Positions 17,505 through 26,073 of a DNA stretch of 64,000 nt are shown here, piece after piece. Source of the DNA: Saccharopolyspora sp. NFXS83 (GTDB taxonomy: Bacteria > Actinomycetota > Actinomycetes > Mycobacteriales > Pseudonocardiaceae); NCBI RefSeq assembly GCF_026241095.1, contig NZ_JAPFGB010000004.1, positions 283,256-347,255 of the forward strand. The letters are read 5' to 3'. Numbering within the stretch: the stretch's first letter is position 1; the number at the start of each line of letters is the position of its first letter. Below the pieces are notes generated by a model. It had not been told where the DNA came from, ran no database searches, and saw nothing but the letters and a program-made list of their open reading frames with translations. A program made the position numbers and the translations under genes.

Positions 17505-18344
17505 GTGGCCACACGAAGCTATCGCGACGCACCGACCCGGTGGATCGACGTCGGCGGGACTCGGTTCAGCTACCGGCGGCTCGGTCCGAGCGCAACACCA
17601 CCGGTGATCTTCCTCAACCATCTGAGCGCGGTCCTGGACAACTGGGATCCGCGGGTCGTGGACGGCATCGCCGCGACCCGCGACGTGATCGTGTTCAACA
17701 ACCGCGGTGTCGGCTCCTCCGAGGGACGAACCCCGCGATCAGTGGAGGAGATGGCCACCGACGCCGTCGCGTTCATCCGCGCTCTGGGACTGAGCCAGGT
17801 CGACCTGCTCGGGTTCTCCCTCGGCGGTTTCGTCTCCCAGGTGCTCGCCCGGCGCGCACCCGATCTCATCCGGAAGGTCGTCCTCGCCGGCACCGGACCG
17901 GCCGGCGGTGTCGGGATCGACGAGGTCACCCCCATCACCGTCCTCGACATGATCAGAGGTGGACTGACCCGCCGAGACCCGAAGCACTACCTCTTCTTCA
18001 CCAGCACCGCGAACGGCCAGGCAGCGGCGCGCTCCTTCCTCCAGCGACTCCACGAGCGCACCGAGGACCGGGACGCTCCCGTCTCGATCACCGCGTTCCG
18101 CAACCAACTCGCTGCCATCCGCCGGTGGGGCAAGCAGGAGCCCTGGGACCTGTCGACCATCCAGCACCCGGTGTTCGTGGCGAACGGCGAGCACGACCGC
18201 ATGGTCCCCACCAGCAACACCACCGCACTGGCCCGACGACTGCCCAACGCCACGGTGAGCATCTACCCCGACGCCGGGCACGGCGGCATCTTCCAGCACC
18301 ACGACCGGTTCGTCCGCGAAGTCCTCGAGTTCCTCGGCCCCTGA
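17505..18344 (+). CDS. alpha/beta hydrolase
   Basis: A 279-residue alpha/beta hydrolase. Nucleophile elbow GFSLGG (Ser about residue 101), an acid-loop candidate in NGEHDRMVP, and the catalytic His in YPDAGHGG near the C-terminus. NHLSAVLDNWDPRVVDGI is the region of the oxyanion hole. GTG 17505 is preferred because AGGAGA stands five bases upstream; a possible ATG at 17442 overlaps the previous stop (TGATG) and would add 21 residues without hydrolase similarity. It is transcribed with the oxidoreductase. Confidence 0.88.
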   Translation: MATRSYRDAPTRWIDVGGTRFSYRRLGPSATPPVIFLNHLSAVLDNWDPRVVDGIAATRDVIVFNNRGVGSSEGRTPRSVEEMATDAVAFIRALGLSQVDLLGFSLGGFVSQVLARRAPDLIRKVVLAGTGPAGGVGIDEVTPITVLDMIRGGLTRRDPKHYLFFTSTANGQAAARSFLQRLHERTEDRDAPVSITAFRNQLAAIRRWGKQEPWDLSTIQHPVFVANGEHDRMVPTSNTTALARRLPNATVSIYPDAGHGGIFQHHDRFVREVLEFLGP

Positions 18345-18365
18345 CCGTCACCCGACGACGGGGGC

Positions 18366-18398
18366 GGATCCCGCCGCGCGAAGGCCGCTGAGGTTCCG
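18366..18398. repeat. half-copy D of the dispersed inverted repeat
   Basis: GATCCCGCCGCGCGAAGG then CCGCTGAGGTTCCG corresponds to the right arm plus right flank of copy B (GATCCCGCAGCGAGGAAGC then AGCTGAGGTTCCG). No left arm is found close by. It lies between the convergent ends of the hydrolase and the GGDEF-EAL gene. Confidence 0.5.
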
Positions 18399-18439
18399 TC
18401 GGGGACACCGACGCGGGAAGGGCGAGGACTCGGGCGAAC

Positions 18440-20599
18440 TCAGTCGTGCGAATGCGGCGGGCGCGCGGCACCGAACTCGCGCAGCAACGCCTGCACGTCC
18501 CACGCCGTGACCGGATCCCCGTACAGCGGCCCCACGGCGAAGTCGCAGCCCGCCTCAGCCCAATGCCGCTGCTGCTTCTCGTCGGCCACGTCCCCGGTGC
18601 AGATCTTCACGCCGCTGTCGTGCATCAACGGCAGCAACTGCCGCACCGCGCGCACCGCCGGATCGTTCTGGTCGTCGCAGCCGTGCACCATCTCGACCAG
18701 CTCGTCGTCCAGTCGCACGCCTTCCACGGGAATGCGGCGCAGCGAGCGGAGTTCCGGCGCGGAACCGGAGAAGCTGTGCAGCAGCGTGCGCACGCCCAGC
18801 GTCCGCAGCACGCGGATGTTCTCCAGCAGTTCCTCGGAGGCGTCCATGATCACGCTCGTCGGCACCGCCAGGTGCATCCAGCTCGCGTCGAGGTCGCCGT
18901 CGTCGAGGACCGACCGCACCAGCGCCACCAAGTCGGGGTCGCGGACCTGGTTCTCGCTGAGCTCCGCCAGGAAGCACGTCCTGAAACCGGCTCGATGCCA
19001 CGTGCCGACCTGCTCCCAGGCTGCGCGCAACATCCAGTCCCGCAACGACAACGTCACGCCGGAACGTTCGGCGAGCTCCAGGCATTCGCCGTGCCCGAGC
19101 ACCCCGTGGCCCGGCGGGCTCCACCGCAGCTGGGCTTCGACGCAGATGAGGTCTCCGGTGTTCAGGCTCACCGTGGGCCGGTAGCAGACCTCGAACTCGC
19201 CGAGTTCCAACGCGCCCGGCATGATCGCCGCCAGCTGCGCCTCGGTCCGCTCGTCCGGTGCCAGGTCCGGGTCGAACAGTTCCCACTGCCGCGCCCCGGC
19301 GATCTCCGCTCGGCGCAGCGCCACGTCGGCGGCCCACATCATGTTCGTCGGGTCGCCCTCGGAGACCGGGCGCCGCACCACGCCGATGCTCGCCGAGGTC
19401 GCGATGCCGTGCCTGCCGACGTAGATCGGCTCGGACAGCTCCTCGTTGATGAGCGCGGCGAACTCCGGGATGGCGGGCGTGTGCGGGGATTCGCTGATCA
19501 GGATGGCGAACTCGGTGCCGCCGAAGCGGGCGACCAGCGCCTCCTCGTTCTCCACCAGCTGTTCCAGCCGGTGGGCCACGGCGCGGATCACCTTGTCGCC
19601 GGTCTCGTAGCCGAGCCCGTCGTTGATCAGCTCGAAGCCGTCCAGCCCCAGGTGGTAGAGCGTGAGCATGCCGTCCGGCGGGAAGTTGCCCTGCGCTGCC
19701 TCCAACCGGGTCCGGAAGTACTGCCGGTTCGCCAGGCCCGTCATCGCGTCGTGCAGCGCCTGGTACTGGATGCGTTCCTGCAGCAGGTAGAGGTCGCTGA
19801 TGTCCTCGACCATCGTGACGATGTGCTTCGGTTCCCCGTCGGCGCCGCGCAGCAGCGACACCGCCAGGTACGTCCAGGCCTGCTCGCCGTCGGCGCGCAG
19901 CAGCCTGCGCCGCTCCCGGAGCCGCTGCGCCGGGCCGCCTTGGGCCAGTTCGGCGTAGGCGGCGTTGAGGTACGCGGCCTCCTCCGGGTGGAACAGGTCG
20001 TGGATCGCCATCGCCAGCAGGTCGTCCTCGCGGTGCCGGAGGATCTCGGCCAACGCGGGGTTGACCTCCCTGAACCGGCCGTCGAGGTCGCAGATCGCGA
20101 CGCCGATGGGCGTGCTGGTGAACACCTCGCGGAACCGGGCGTCGCTGGCCTTGAGCTCCCGACCGGCGCGCAGCAGCGCCTGCGTGGTGGTGCGCTGCTG
20201 GACTTCGGCGCGTTCCCGGTCGGCGGCCGAGTAGGCCGCGGCGATCGAGGTGAGCAGTTGCAGCAGGTGCCCCACCGCGCCCACTCCGGACTCGCCGACG
20301 ACGCAGTCCCGGATGAGTTCCAGCGTGCACGGCAGGCTGCGATCACCGGTGGCGCGCAGCCCGATCAACCGCTCTCCGACGATGCGGCCGGATTCCTCCG
20401 CTCGCGCGGGGTCCTGCAACGCTTCGGCGAGCTCGTCGACGAGCTTCGCGAGCTCGTGCTCGAGCTCCGCGCCCGCCAAGCGGATGTCCGGGGAACACTC
20501 GGTGAGCCGCTGCGCCCACCGCAGGACCAGCGTCGCGCGCCATCCGGTTCGTTCCGGCAGCGGCCCGGCCCCGTTCCCCGCGTCGAGGGGGTCACCCAT
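18440..20599 (-). CDS. PAS-GGDEF-EAL protein with degenerate active sites
   Basis: A 719-residue cyclic-di-GMP-type protein, cytoplasmic, with no membrane segment. Order: N-terminal helical region (1-150), PAS domain (about 152-275), GGDEF domain (about 283-440), EAL domain (about 455-705). The GGDEF motif reads GGTEF (360-364), and the first metal Asp of DxDxF is Gly (HLGLDGF). The EAL motif reads EAQ, and the DDFGTG loop is replaced by HSFSGS. The protein is therefore probably neither a cyclase nor a phosphodiesterase and may bind nucleotide or partner proteins instead. The layout resembles actinomycete regulators such as RmdA/CdgB, though those retain activity. Confidence 0.9.
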   Translation of the reverse strand: MGDPLDAGNGAGPLPERTGWRATLVLRWAQRLTECSPDIRLAGAELEHELAKLVDELAEALQDPARAEESGRIVGERLIGLRATGDRSLPCTLELIRDCVVGESGVGAVGHLLQLLTSIAAAYSAADRERAEVQQRTTTQALLRAGRELKASDARFREVFTSTPIGVAICDLDGRFREVNPALAEILRHREDDLLAMAIHDLFHPEEAAYLNAAYAELAQGGPAQRLRERRRLLRADGEQAWTYLAVSLLRGADGEPKHIVTMVEDISDLYLLQERIQYQALHDAMTGLANRQYFRTRLEAAQGNFPPDGMLTLYHLGLDGFELINDGLGYETGDKVIRAVAHRLEQLVENEEALVARFGGTEFAILISESPHTPAIPEFAALINEELSEPIYVGRHGIATSASIGVVRRPVSEGDPTNMMWAADVALRRAEIAGARQWELFDPDLAPDERTEAQLAAIMPGALELGEFEVCYRPTVSLNTGDLICVEAQLRWSPPGHGVLGHGECLELAERSGVTLSLRDWMLRAAWEQVGTWHRAGFRTCFLAELSENQVRDPDLVALVRSVLDDGDLDASWMHLAVPTSVIMDASEELLENIRVLRTLGVRTLLHSFSGSAPELRSLRRIPVEGVRLDDELVEMVHGCDDQNDPAVRAVRQLLPLMHDSGVKICTGDVADEKQQRHWAEAGCDFAVGPLYGDPVTAWDVQALLREFGAARPPHSHD

Positions 20600-20859
20600 G
20601 CTCAGTTCACCTGTCCGTCGACCACACCGGCGGACCTAGCGCCGGCCCAGGCGAGATGACCGGTCACCAGGAGGCGGACGTCTCGCCCGGAGGCTGCCCG
20701 GCCTCCGGGTTCGTCGCACCACGTTGGTCCCCGAACGTCTCCCCGTGTCCGCAAGACTACTGGGTGATGTCCAGTACGCGGAGCACCGTCCACATGCCTC
20801 ATCCGACCACCATCCGCGCCACGTTCGTGATCATCATCCCTCGGACGGTGGCGTTCCGA

Positions 20860-21771
20860 TCACTGGGCTCGCTCCAGCGCCGCGCCTTCCGGGACGAGGT
20901 CGTCGAGCGCGGCCACGTCCGTGTCGGTCAACTCCACCCGATCGGCCGAAGAGTTCGCCTCCAGGTGCTCGATCGACGAGGTTCCTGGGATCAGCAGCAG
21001 GTTCGGCGACCGGCGCAGCAGCCAGGCCAGTGACACCTGAGCGGGAGTGACGTCACGACGCTGCGCGACGGATCGGACGACCTGGTCACCGCGCACCCTG
21101 CTGTCGGCGACGAACGCGGAACCGAGCGGGAAGAACGGCACGAACGGCACGCCCAGCTCCGCGGTCCGGTCCAGCAGCGCCGCCGCGCCGCGGTCGAAGA
21201 CGTTGTAGGCGTTCTGCACCGAGACGATCGGCGTCACCGCCTGCGCCTGCTCGAACTGCTCGGGCGTCACGTTCGACAGGCCGATGCCGCGCAGCAGGCC
21301 TTCCTCGCGCAGCTCGACGAGCGCGCCGAGCTGGTCCTCCAAGGTGATCCCCGGCCGGTCGACGGTGTGGCGCAGGTACACCACGTCGAGGGTCTCCAGG
21401 CGCAGGCGGCGCAGGTTGTCGTGCACCTGGGACTTCAAGGCGTCCGGGTGCCCCAGCGGCGCGAAGCCGCCGTGGTGATCGCGGTAAGCACCGACCTTGG
21501 TGGCCAGCACCAGGCCTTCGGGATAGGGGCGCAGGGTCTTCGCGATGAGCTCGTTGACCACCCACGGGCCGTAGAAGTCGGAGGTGTCGATGTGGTCGAT
21601 GCCCAGCTCCACCGCGCGGCGCAGCACCGCTTCGGCGCGCGCCGGGTCCGTGGGCGGGCCGAGGACTCCGGGACCGGCGAGCTGCATGGCCCCGAATCCG
21701 ATGCGGTGCACCGGGCGGACACCGGGGAGGTCGAGAACGTTGGTCGTCGTCACCCGGTGATGCTGCGTCAC
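20860..21771 (-). CDS. aldo/keto reductase
   Basis: A 303-residue NADPH-dependent AKR barrel. IDTSDFYGP holds the catalytic Asp and Tyr (about residues 61-67), VLATKVGAY the catalytic Lys, and VYLRHTVDRP the His region. Near the C-terminus, IPGTSSIEHLEANSSA forms the cofactor phosphate pocket. It resembles oxidoreductases of the YajO/pyridoxal-reductase-like group; the substrate is unknown. The 260 bases between it and the GGDEF-EAL gene hold no recognisable feature. Confidence 0.9.
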   Translation of the reverse strand: MTQHHRVTTTNVLDLPGVRPVHRIGFGAMQLAGPGVLGPPTDPARAEAVLRRAVELGIDHIDTSDFYGPWVVNELIAKTLRPYPEGLVLATKVGAYRDHHGGFAPLGHPDALKSQVHDNLRRLRLETLDVVYLRHTVDRPGITLEDQLGALVELREEGLLRGIGLSNVTPEQFEQAQAVTPIVSVQNAYNVFDRGAAALLDRTAELGVPFVPFFPLGSAFVADSRVRGDQVVRSVAQRRDVTPAQVSLAWLLRRSPNLLLIPGTSSIEHLEANSSADRVELTDTDVAALDDLVPEGAALERAQ

Positions 21772-21903
21772 GGGACCGGTTCAGGGCAAGGCTTCCGGAG
21801 GCGGCCACTGTGGACGGCCGGGCGGCATCGATGCTCGTCACAGGTCTGGTCCACTGGCGCCGGGGCCGGCTCACCCGGTCACGACGACGAGCGGACCCGC
21901 TGG

Positions 21904-22644
21904 TCAGAGCTGCGGGATGAGCAGCAACCAGCGCCCTCCCACGACCAGCGCGGCGCCCCCGATCAGGAACCAGATGCCGAGCCAGGCCGCGGCCGGGACG
22001 CGGACGAGCCGGGCGAGCTGGTCGGCGTCGGAGCTCGGCGCGCGGCCCCTGGTGCGCTTGCCGCGCAGCTCCGCGATCGGGCGCAGGCCGCCGAACAGCA
22101 GGAACCAGCTGAACAGCACGCAGCACGCGGCCTGCCACTGCGGGCTGGCGAACCAGGACACGGCGAACAGCAGGCCGCCGGTGACGACGATCGAGAGCAC
22201 GCCGTAGGCGTTGCGGATGGCCAGCAGCATCAGCGCCAGCAGCGCGATGGCGGCCCACAGCGCGGGCCGCGCCTGGTCGAACGAGACCAGCGCCGCCCCG
22301 CCCAGCCCGAGCAGCGACACCGCCGGATACCCGGCGAACAGGGTGAACACCATGCCCGGCCCGGTGGGGCGGCCGGTGGAGAGGGTGAGCCCGGAGGTGT
22401 CCGAGTGCAGCCGGATGCCGTTGAGCTTGCGACCGCTGAGCAGCGCGACGACGGCGTGCCCGCCTTCGTGCGCGATGGTCACCACGTTGCGCAGCAGCAG
22501 CCACGTGCCGCGGTTGACCACCAGGCCGAGCGCGACGAGACCGAGCAGCAACGTGAGCGCGGAACCGGAGTCGAGCAGCTGCGCGCTCCACGACCTGACT
22601 AATTCGTCCACAGTAGACACACCAGGGTTTCGGGGTTCTTCCAT
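21904..22644 (-). CDS. M50-family membrane metallopeptidase
   Basis: A 246-residue membrane protein. The zinc motif HEGGH (about residues 59-63, in VVTIAHEGGHAVVALLSGRK) lies in an early membrane helix; about six further hydrophobic segments follow. This is the M50B-like group common in actinomycetes. ATG 22644 is chosen because the upstream in-frame sequence is Arg/Ser/Pro-rich shadow. Its substrate is unknown. It is separate from the M20 gene upstream by 100 bases. Confidence 0.82.
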   Translation of the reverse strand: MEEPRNPGVSTVDELVRSWSAQLLDSGSALTLLLGLVALGLVVNRGTWLLLRNVVTIAHEGGHAVVALLSGRKLNGIRLHSDTSGLTLSTGRPTGPGMVFTLFAGYPAVSLLGLGGAALVSFDQARPALWAAIALLALMLLAIRNAYGVLSIVVTGGLLFAVSWFASPQWQAACCVLFSWFLLFGGLRPIAELRGKRTRGRAPSSDADQLARLVRVPAAAWLGIWFLIGGAALVVGGRWLLLIPQL

Positions 22645-22744
22645 CGAACGGGTGCCGATCGTACGCAGCGCCCCGCTCCCGGACGGGCAGGACCGCCGCC
22701 GCGGCCCCCACCGGCGACGCGAAGGTGCCGGTGAGGGCTCGGCG

Positions 22745-24058
22745 TCAGTCGAAGAAGCGGGGAACGTCCAGCGGGCCGCCCGCCGCCTCGAACTCCGCGT
22801 GCACGGCGTCGCGGAGGCGCTCATCGGCCAGGTAGTCGATCGCCGTCAGCGCGAGCCCCGCCGCCCCGTCGAGCACCGCGCGGTCGCCAGCCTCCGAGCG
22901 CGCGGCGGTGGCGAATCCGGCCGTGTGCAAGGACAACCCGGAATCCCCCAGGCCGATCATCGGGTGCATCGCGGGCATCCGGAAGCTGAGGTTGCCGAGG
23001 TCGGTGGAACCGGTGAGGTACTCCGGCACGACCCCGCGCGGCAGCGACGTGCGACCCCGGCGGGACTGGTGCTCGGCCCAGCGCGCGGCGAGCGCGTCGT
23101 TGTGCCGGATCGGCAGGTACGGGCACTGCCGGTCCCAGACCAGTTCCACACCGCAGCCGGTCATCTCGGCGGCGCCGCGGGCGATCCGGTCGATGCGGTC
23201 GGCCAGGTCCCGCAACGAATCCGGGTCGGCCGAGCGTACGTAGAACTGGGCGGCGGCGCGCTCCGGCACCACGTTCGGACGCTGCCCGCCGTCGGTGATG
23301 ATGCCGTGCACCCGGTCACCGGAGGGCATGTGCTGGCGCAGCGCGGACACGCCCTGGTAGGTCGCCACCACCGCGTCCAGCGCGTTGCGCCCCATGAACG
23401 GCTGCGCGGACGCGTGCGCCGCGATGCCGTGGAAGATCACGTCGACCTGGCGGCGCCCGAGGAACGGGTGGGTGGCCACGTCGTGCGAGAACGGGTGCAG
23501 CATCACCACGGCGTCCACGTCGTCGAAGATGCCCGCGCGCGCCAGGATCTCCTTGCCCCCACCGCCCTCTTCGGCCGGCGTGCCGATGAGGCTCAGCCTG
23601 CCGCCGACCTCGTCCAGCGCGGAGGCGGCGCCGAGGAAACCACCGGTGCCCGCCGAACAGATGATGTTGTGCCCGCAGGCGTGCCCCACGCCGGGCAGCG
23701 CGTCGTACTCGGCGAGCACCGCCACGTGCGGGCCGCCCGAGCCGGTGCTCGCCAGCAACGCGGTGGGCAGCTCACCGACCCCGACCTGCGCCTCGATCCC
23801 CTGGCCGCGCAGCAGATCCGCGACCGCCGCCACCGAGCGGTGCTCGGCGAAACCCTCCTCCGGGTGCGCGTGCAGGTCGTGGCTGAGCCCGAGCAGCGCG
23901 TCCGCCTGCTCGTCGAGCCGGGATTCCACCCGGGCGCGCACCCCTTCGGGTGCGCCGTCGAACTCGGAGCGGATCGGTTCGGCGGTGGCCACGGCACGTT
24001 CGGTCGCCGCCGCGACCGACTTCAAGTACGAGTCGTCAGGCGTGGTGGGAACAGTCAT
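22745..24058 (-). CDS. M20-family amidohydrolase (AbgB-like)
   Basis: A 437-residue dinuclear-metal amidohydrolase/peptidase. Metal-site segments are visible: LHAHPEEGF, GHACGHNI, GTPAEEGGGGKE and MLHPFSH. The dimerisation domain follows HASAQPFMGRNALDAV, and STDLGNLSFRMPAMHP closes the catalytic domain. This pattern matches p-aminobenzoyl-glutamate hydrolase B-like and related amidases, but the substrate is not determined. ATG 24058 fits the family; the reading frame happens to remain open for another 640 bases through the neighbouring gene. Confidence 0.9.
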   Translation of the reverse strand: MTVPTTPDDSYLKSVAAATERAVATAEPIRSEFDGAPEGVRARVESRLDEQADALLGLSHDLHAHPEEGFAEHRSVAAVADLLRGQGIEAQVGVGELPTALLASTGSGGPHVAVLAEYDALPGVGHACGHNIICSAGTGGFLGAASALDEVGGRLSLIGTPAEEGGGGKEILARAGIFDDVDAVVMLHPFSHDVATHPFLGRRQVDVIFHGIAAHASAQPFMGRNALDAVVATYQGVSALRQHMPSGDRVHGIITDGGQRPNVVPERAAAQFYVRSADPDSLRDLADRIDRIARGAAEMTGCGVELVWDRQCPYLPIRHNDALAARWAEHQSRRGRTSLPRGVVPEYLTGSTDLGNLSFRMPAMHPMIGLGDSGLSLHTAGFATAARSEAGDRAVLDGAAGLALTAIDYLADERLRDAVHAEFEAAGGPLDVPRFFD

Positions 24059-24105
24059 TCCCGCACTGTATGCCGCACCGATGACCACGTGATCCCACCG
24101 GCCGA

Positions 24106-24864
24106 TCAGGCGCGGGCGTCGGCCTCGGTGTCGTCGAGGTAGCGGTGCGCGAGCAGGGTGCCGCCGACGACCGCCGCCGGGATCACCACGAGCTGCGCCA
24201 CCGGGATCAGGCACAGCAGGTAGGCGGGCAGGCTGAAGCCGAGGGTGCGGGCCTTGTTCGCCGACAACGAGCGCTGCCGGTCGCGCATGGTCAGGCCGCG
24301 CCGCTGGAACACGAGCCCCACCATCTCCAGCGCCACCACCCAGGCGCCGAACACGGCGGCGAGCACCGGGATCACCGTCTGCCCGACGACCGGGATGAAG
24401 CCGAGGAAGAACAGCAGCACCGCCCCGATCAGCGCCACCAGCACCAGCTTGAGCGCATCGCGGACGCCCCGGCCGAGCTGCCTGGCCATCCCGGCGCCGT
24501 CGTCGTGGGTGTCGAGCCCGAGCCGCTGCTCGGCCTGCTCGGCGATGTGCTCGTAGAACGGTCCGCCGATCAGCAGCGTCACGGCGATGAACGACACCGA
24601 GGCCAGCAGCGCCGCCGCACCGACCAGCGCCACGCCGAGCACCACCCGGAACGCCTGGCGCAGCCACTCCGCCCAGCCGTCGGCGAACGGCGTCAGCCAC
24701 GACACCAGGTCACCGCTGGAGTACAGCAACGTTCCCAGCGCGCCCAGCAGCAGGAACATGCTGATCAGCGCGGGAATCGCGCCGATCAGCAGCAGGCGCG
24801 GGGACCGCAGGATCAGGCCGAGCCCGGTTCCCAGCGTGCGGACACCGGCGACGAAGTTCTTCAT
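24106..24864 (-). CDS. EI24/CysZ-like membrane protein
   Basis: A 252-residue integral membrane protein of the EI24 (PF07264) family, related to the sulfate permease CysZ. It has four to five hydrophobic segments, the family segment LIGGPFYEHIAEQAEQRLG and a conserved FIPVVGQTVIPVLAA. ATG 24864 is preferred because GGAG stands four bases upstream; an ATG at 24897 would add 11 basic residues. No sulfur gene is adjacent, so sulfate transport is only a family-based guess. It is divergent from the BrkB-type gene. Confidence 0.85.
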   Translation of the reverse strand: MKNFVAGVRTLGTGLGLILRSPRLLLIGAIPALISMFLLLGALGTLLYSSGDLVSWLTPFADGWAEWLRQAFRVVLGVALVGAAALLASVSFIAVTLLIGGPFYEHIAEQAEQRLGLDTHDDGAGMARQLGRGVRDALKLVLVALIGAVLLFFLGFIPVVGQTVIPVLAAVFGAWVVALEMVGLVFQRRGLTMRDRQRSLSANKARTLGFSLPAYLLCLIPVAQLVVIPAAVVGGTLLAHRYLDDTEADARA

Positions 24865-25054
24865 GGTGCTCCAAGAACGGCGGATCTTCCCCAGCAAGGT
24901 ATACGGCCCGGTTTCACCGCTCGTGACCGGATCACTCCGCTAGCACGCCGATTTTCGTGACATACCGCACTTCGGCGTAACACCGGGTGCGGTGGGGAAC
25001 TCAGAGTGGCCGCGACCGGCGTCGGTGACGACGCAGGGCCGGAAGGGGAAAACC

Positions 25055-25987
25055 GTGTTGACACCGCAGAGGACGTTCGCCGAGCGGCTGTGGCGTGCGC
25101 AGCCGCGGAATCGGCAGCTGCGCGGACTGTGGCGGCTCACGAAGAAGACGATCGTCGCCAGCTCCCGGCACCGGCTGACCGGCCTGGCCGGCGAGGCCGC
25201 GTTCTTCACCCTCATCTCGATGCCCCCGGTGCTGCTGGGCCTGGTCGGCACGCTCGGCTACCTGGCCGACGTGCTCGGCGACGGCACCATCGCGGCCGTC
25301 CGCGAAGCGCTGGTGACCGGAGCCTCCGCGGTGCTGTCCCAGCAGGCGATCGACGAGCTGCTGCAACCGGTGCTGGACGAGGTGCTGAGCTCCGGGCGGG
25401 CCGGGGTGATCTCGATCGGTTTCGTGCTGGCGCTGTGGTCGGGTTCGGCGGCGCTGAACGTCTTCATCGACACGATCTCCGTCGTCTACGGCATGGGCGG
25501 GCAGCGCAACGTGGTGCGGCAGCGGCTGATGTCGGTGGGCCTCTACACCGCGGCCCTGTTCGGCGGGATCGTCCTGCTGCCGATGCTCGCGGTCGGCCCC
25601 TCCGTGATCGCCGACTGGTTCCCGCAGGTCGCGGTGATCGTGTACTCGCTGTACTGGCCGGTGATCGTGATCGGTTCGATCGCGTCGCTGTGCACGCTGT
25701 ACTCGTTGTCGCTGCCGCTGCGCGCGCCGTGGCTGGAGCACCTGCCGGGCGCCGCGCTGGCGCTGCTGGTGTGGGTGGGCGGCAGTTTGGCGCTGCGCGT
25801 CTACCTGGACGTGACGATCGAGCATTCCCCCGTCTACGGCGCCCTGGCGGCGCCGATGGGCGTGCTGCTGTGGCTCTACGTCACCGCGTTCGCGGTGCTG
25901 CTCGGCGCGACGATCAACGCGGAGCTCGACGGCGTGCAGCCGTCGCGGCGCACCGCCGTCGCCCGCCGGGAGCTCGTCGAGGAGTGA
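25055..25987 (+). CDS. YihY/BrkB-family membrane protein
   Basis: A 310-residue inner-membrane protein of the YihY (formerly annotated RNase BN) family. It has six membrane helices, the GEAAFFTLISMPPVLLG signature in helix 1, and GALAAPMGVLLWLYVTA near the end. The family has been linked to envelope integrity and transport, without an established biochemical role. GTG 25055 is preferred because GGAAGGGG precedes it; the frame is open to 24992. Confidence 0.88.
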   Translation: MLTPQRTFAERLWRAQPRNRQLRGLWRLTKKTIVASSRHRLTGLAGEAAFFTLISMPPVLLGLVGTLGYLADVLGDGTIAAVREALVTGASAVLSQQAIDELLQPVLDEVLSSGRAGVISIGFVLALWSGSAALNVFIDTISVVYGMGGQRNVVRQRLMSVGLYTAALFGGIVLLPMLAVGPSVIADWFPQVAVIVYSLYWPVIVIGSIASLCTLYSLSLPLRAPWLEHLPGAALALLVWVGGSLALRVYLDVTIEHSPVYGALAAPMGVLLWLYVTAFAVLLGATINAELDGVQPSRRTAVARRELVEE

Positions 25988-26030
25988 CCTGGAAGCCGCG
26001 CAACTCACACCACGAGGACGTGCGTGTTTG

Positions 26031-26049
26031 TTAGGTTAGCCTTCGCTTG
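26031..26049 (+). promoter_or_regulatory. iron box (IdeR/DmdR-type operator)
   Basis: TTAGGTTAGCCTTCGCTTG closely follows the 19-base actinobacterial iron box TTAGGTTAGGCTAACCTAA, with the left half perfect and the right half partly degenerate. It sits 25 bases upstream of the start of the siderophore-binding lipoprotein, consistent with repression by iron-loaded IdeR/DmdR. Confidence 0.8.
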
Positions 26050-26073
26050 ATTGCACCGAATGAAGGATGCGCG

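Noticed and set aside
22745..24700. M20 amidohydrolase extended to 651 residues
   Set aside because: The extra N-terminal 214 codons overlap the EI24 gene and are Arg/Gly-rich; the family starts near ATG 24058.
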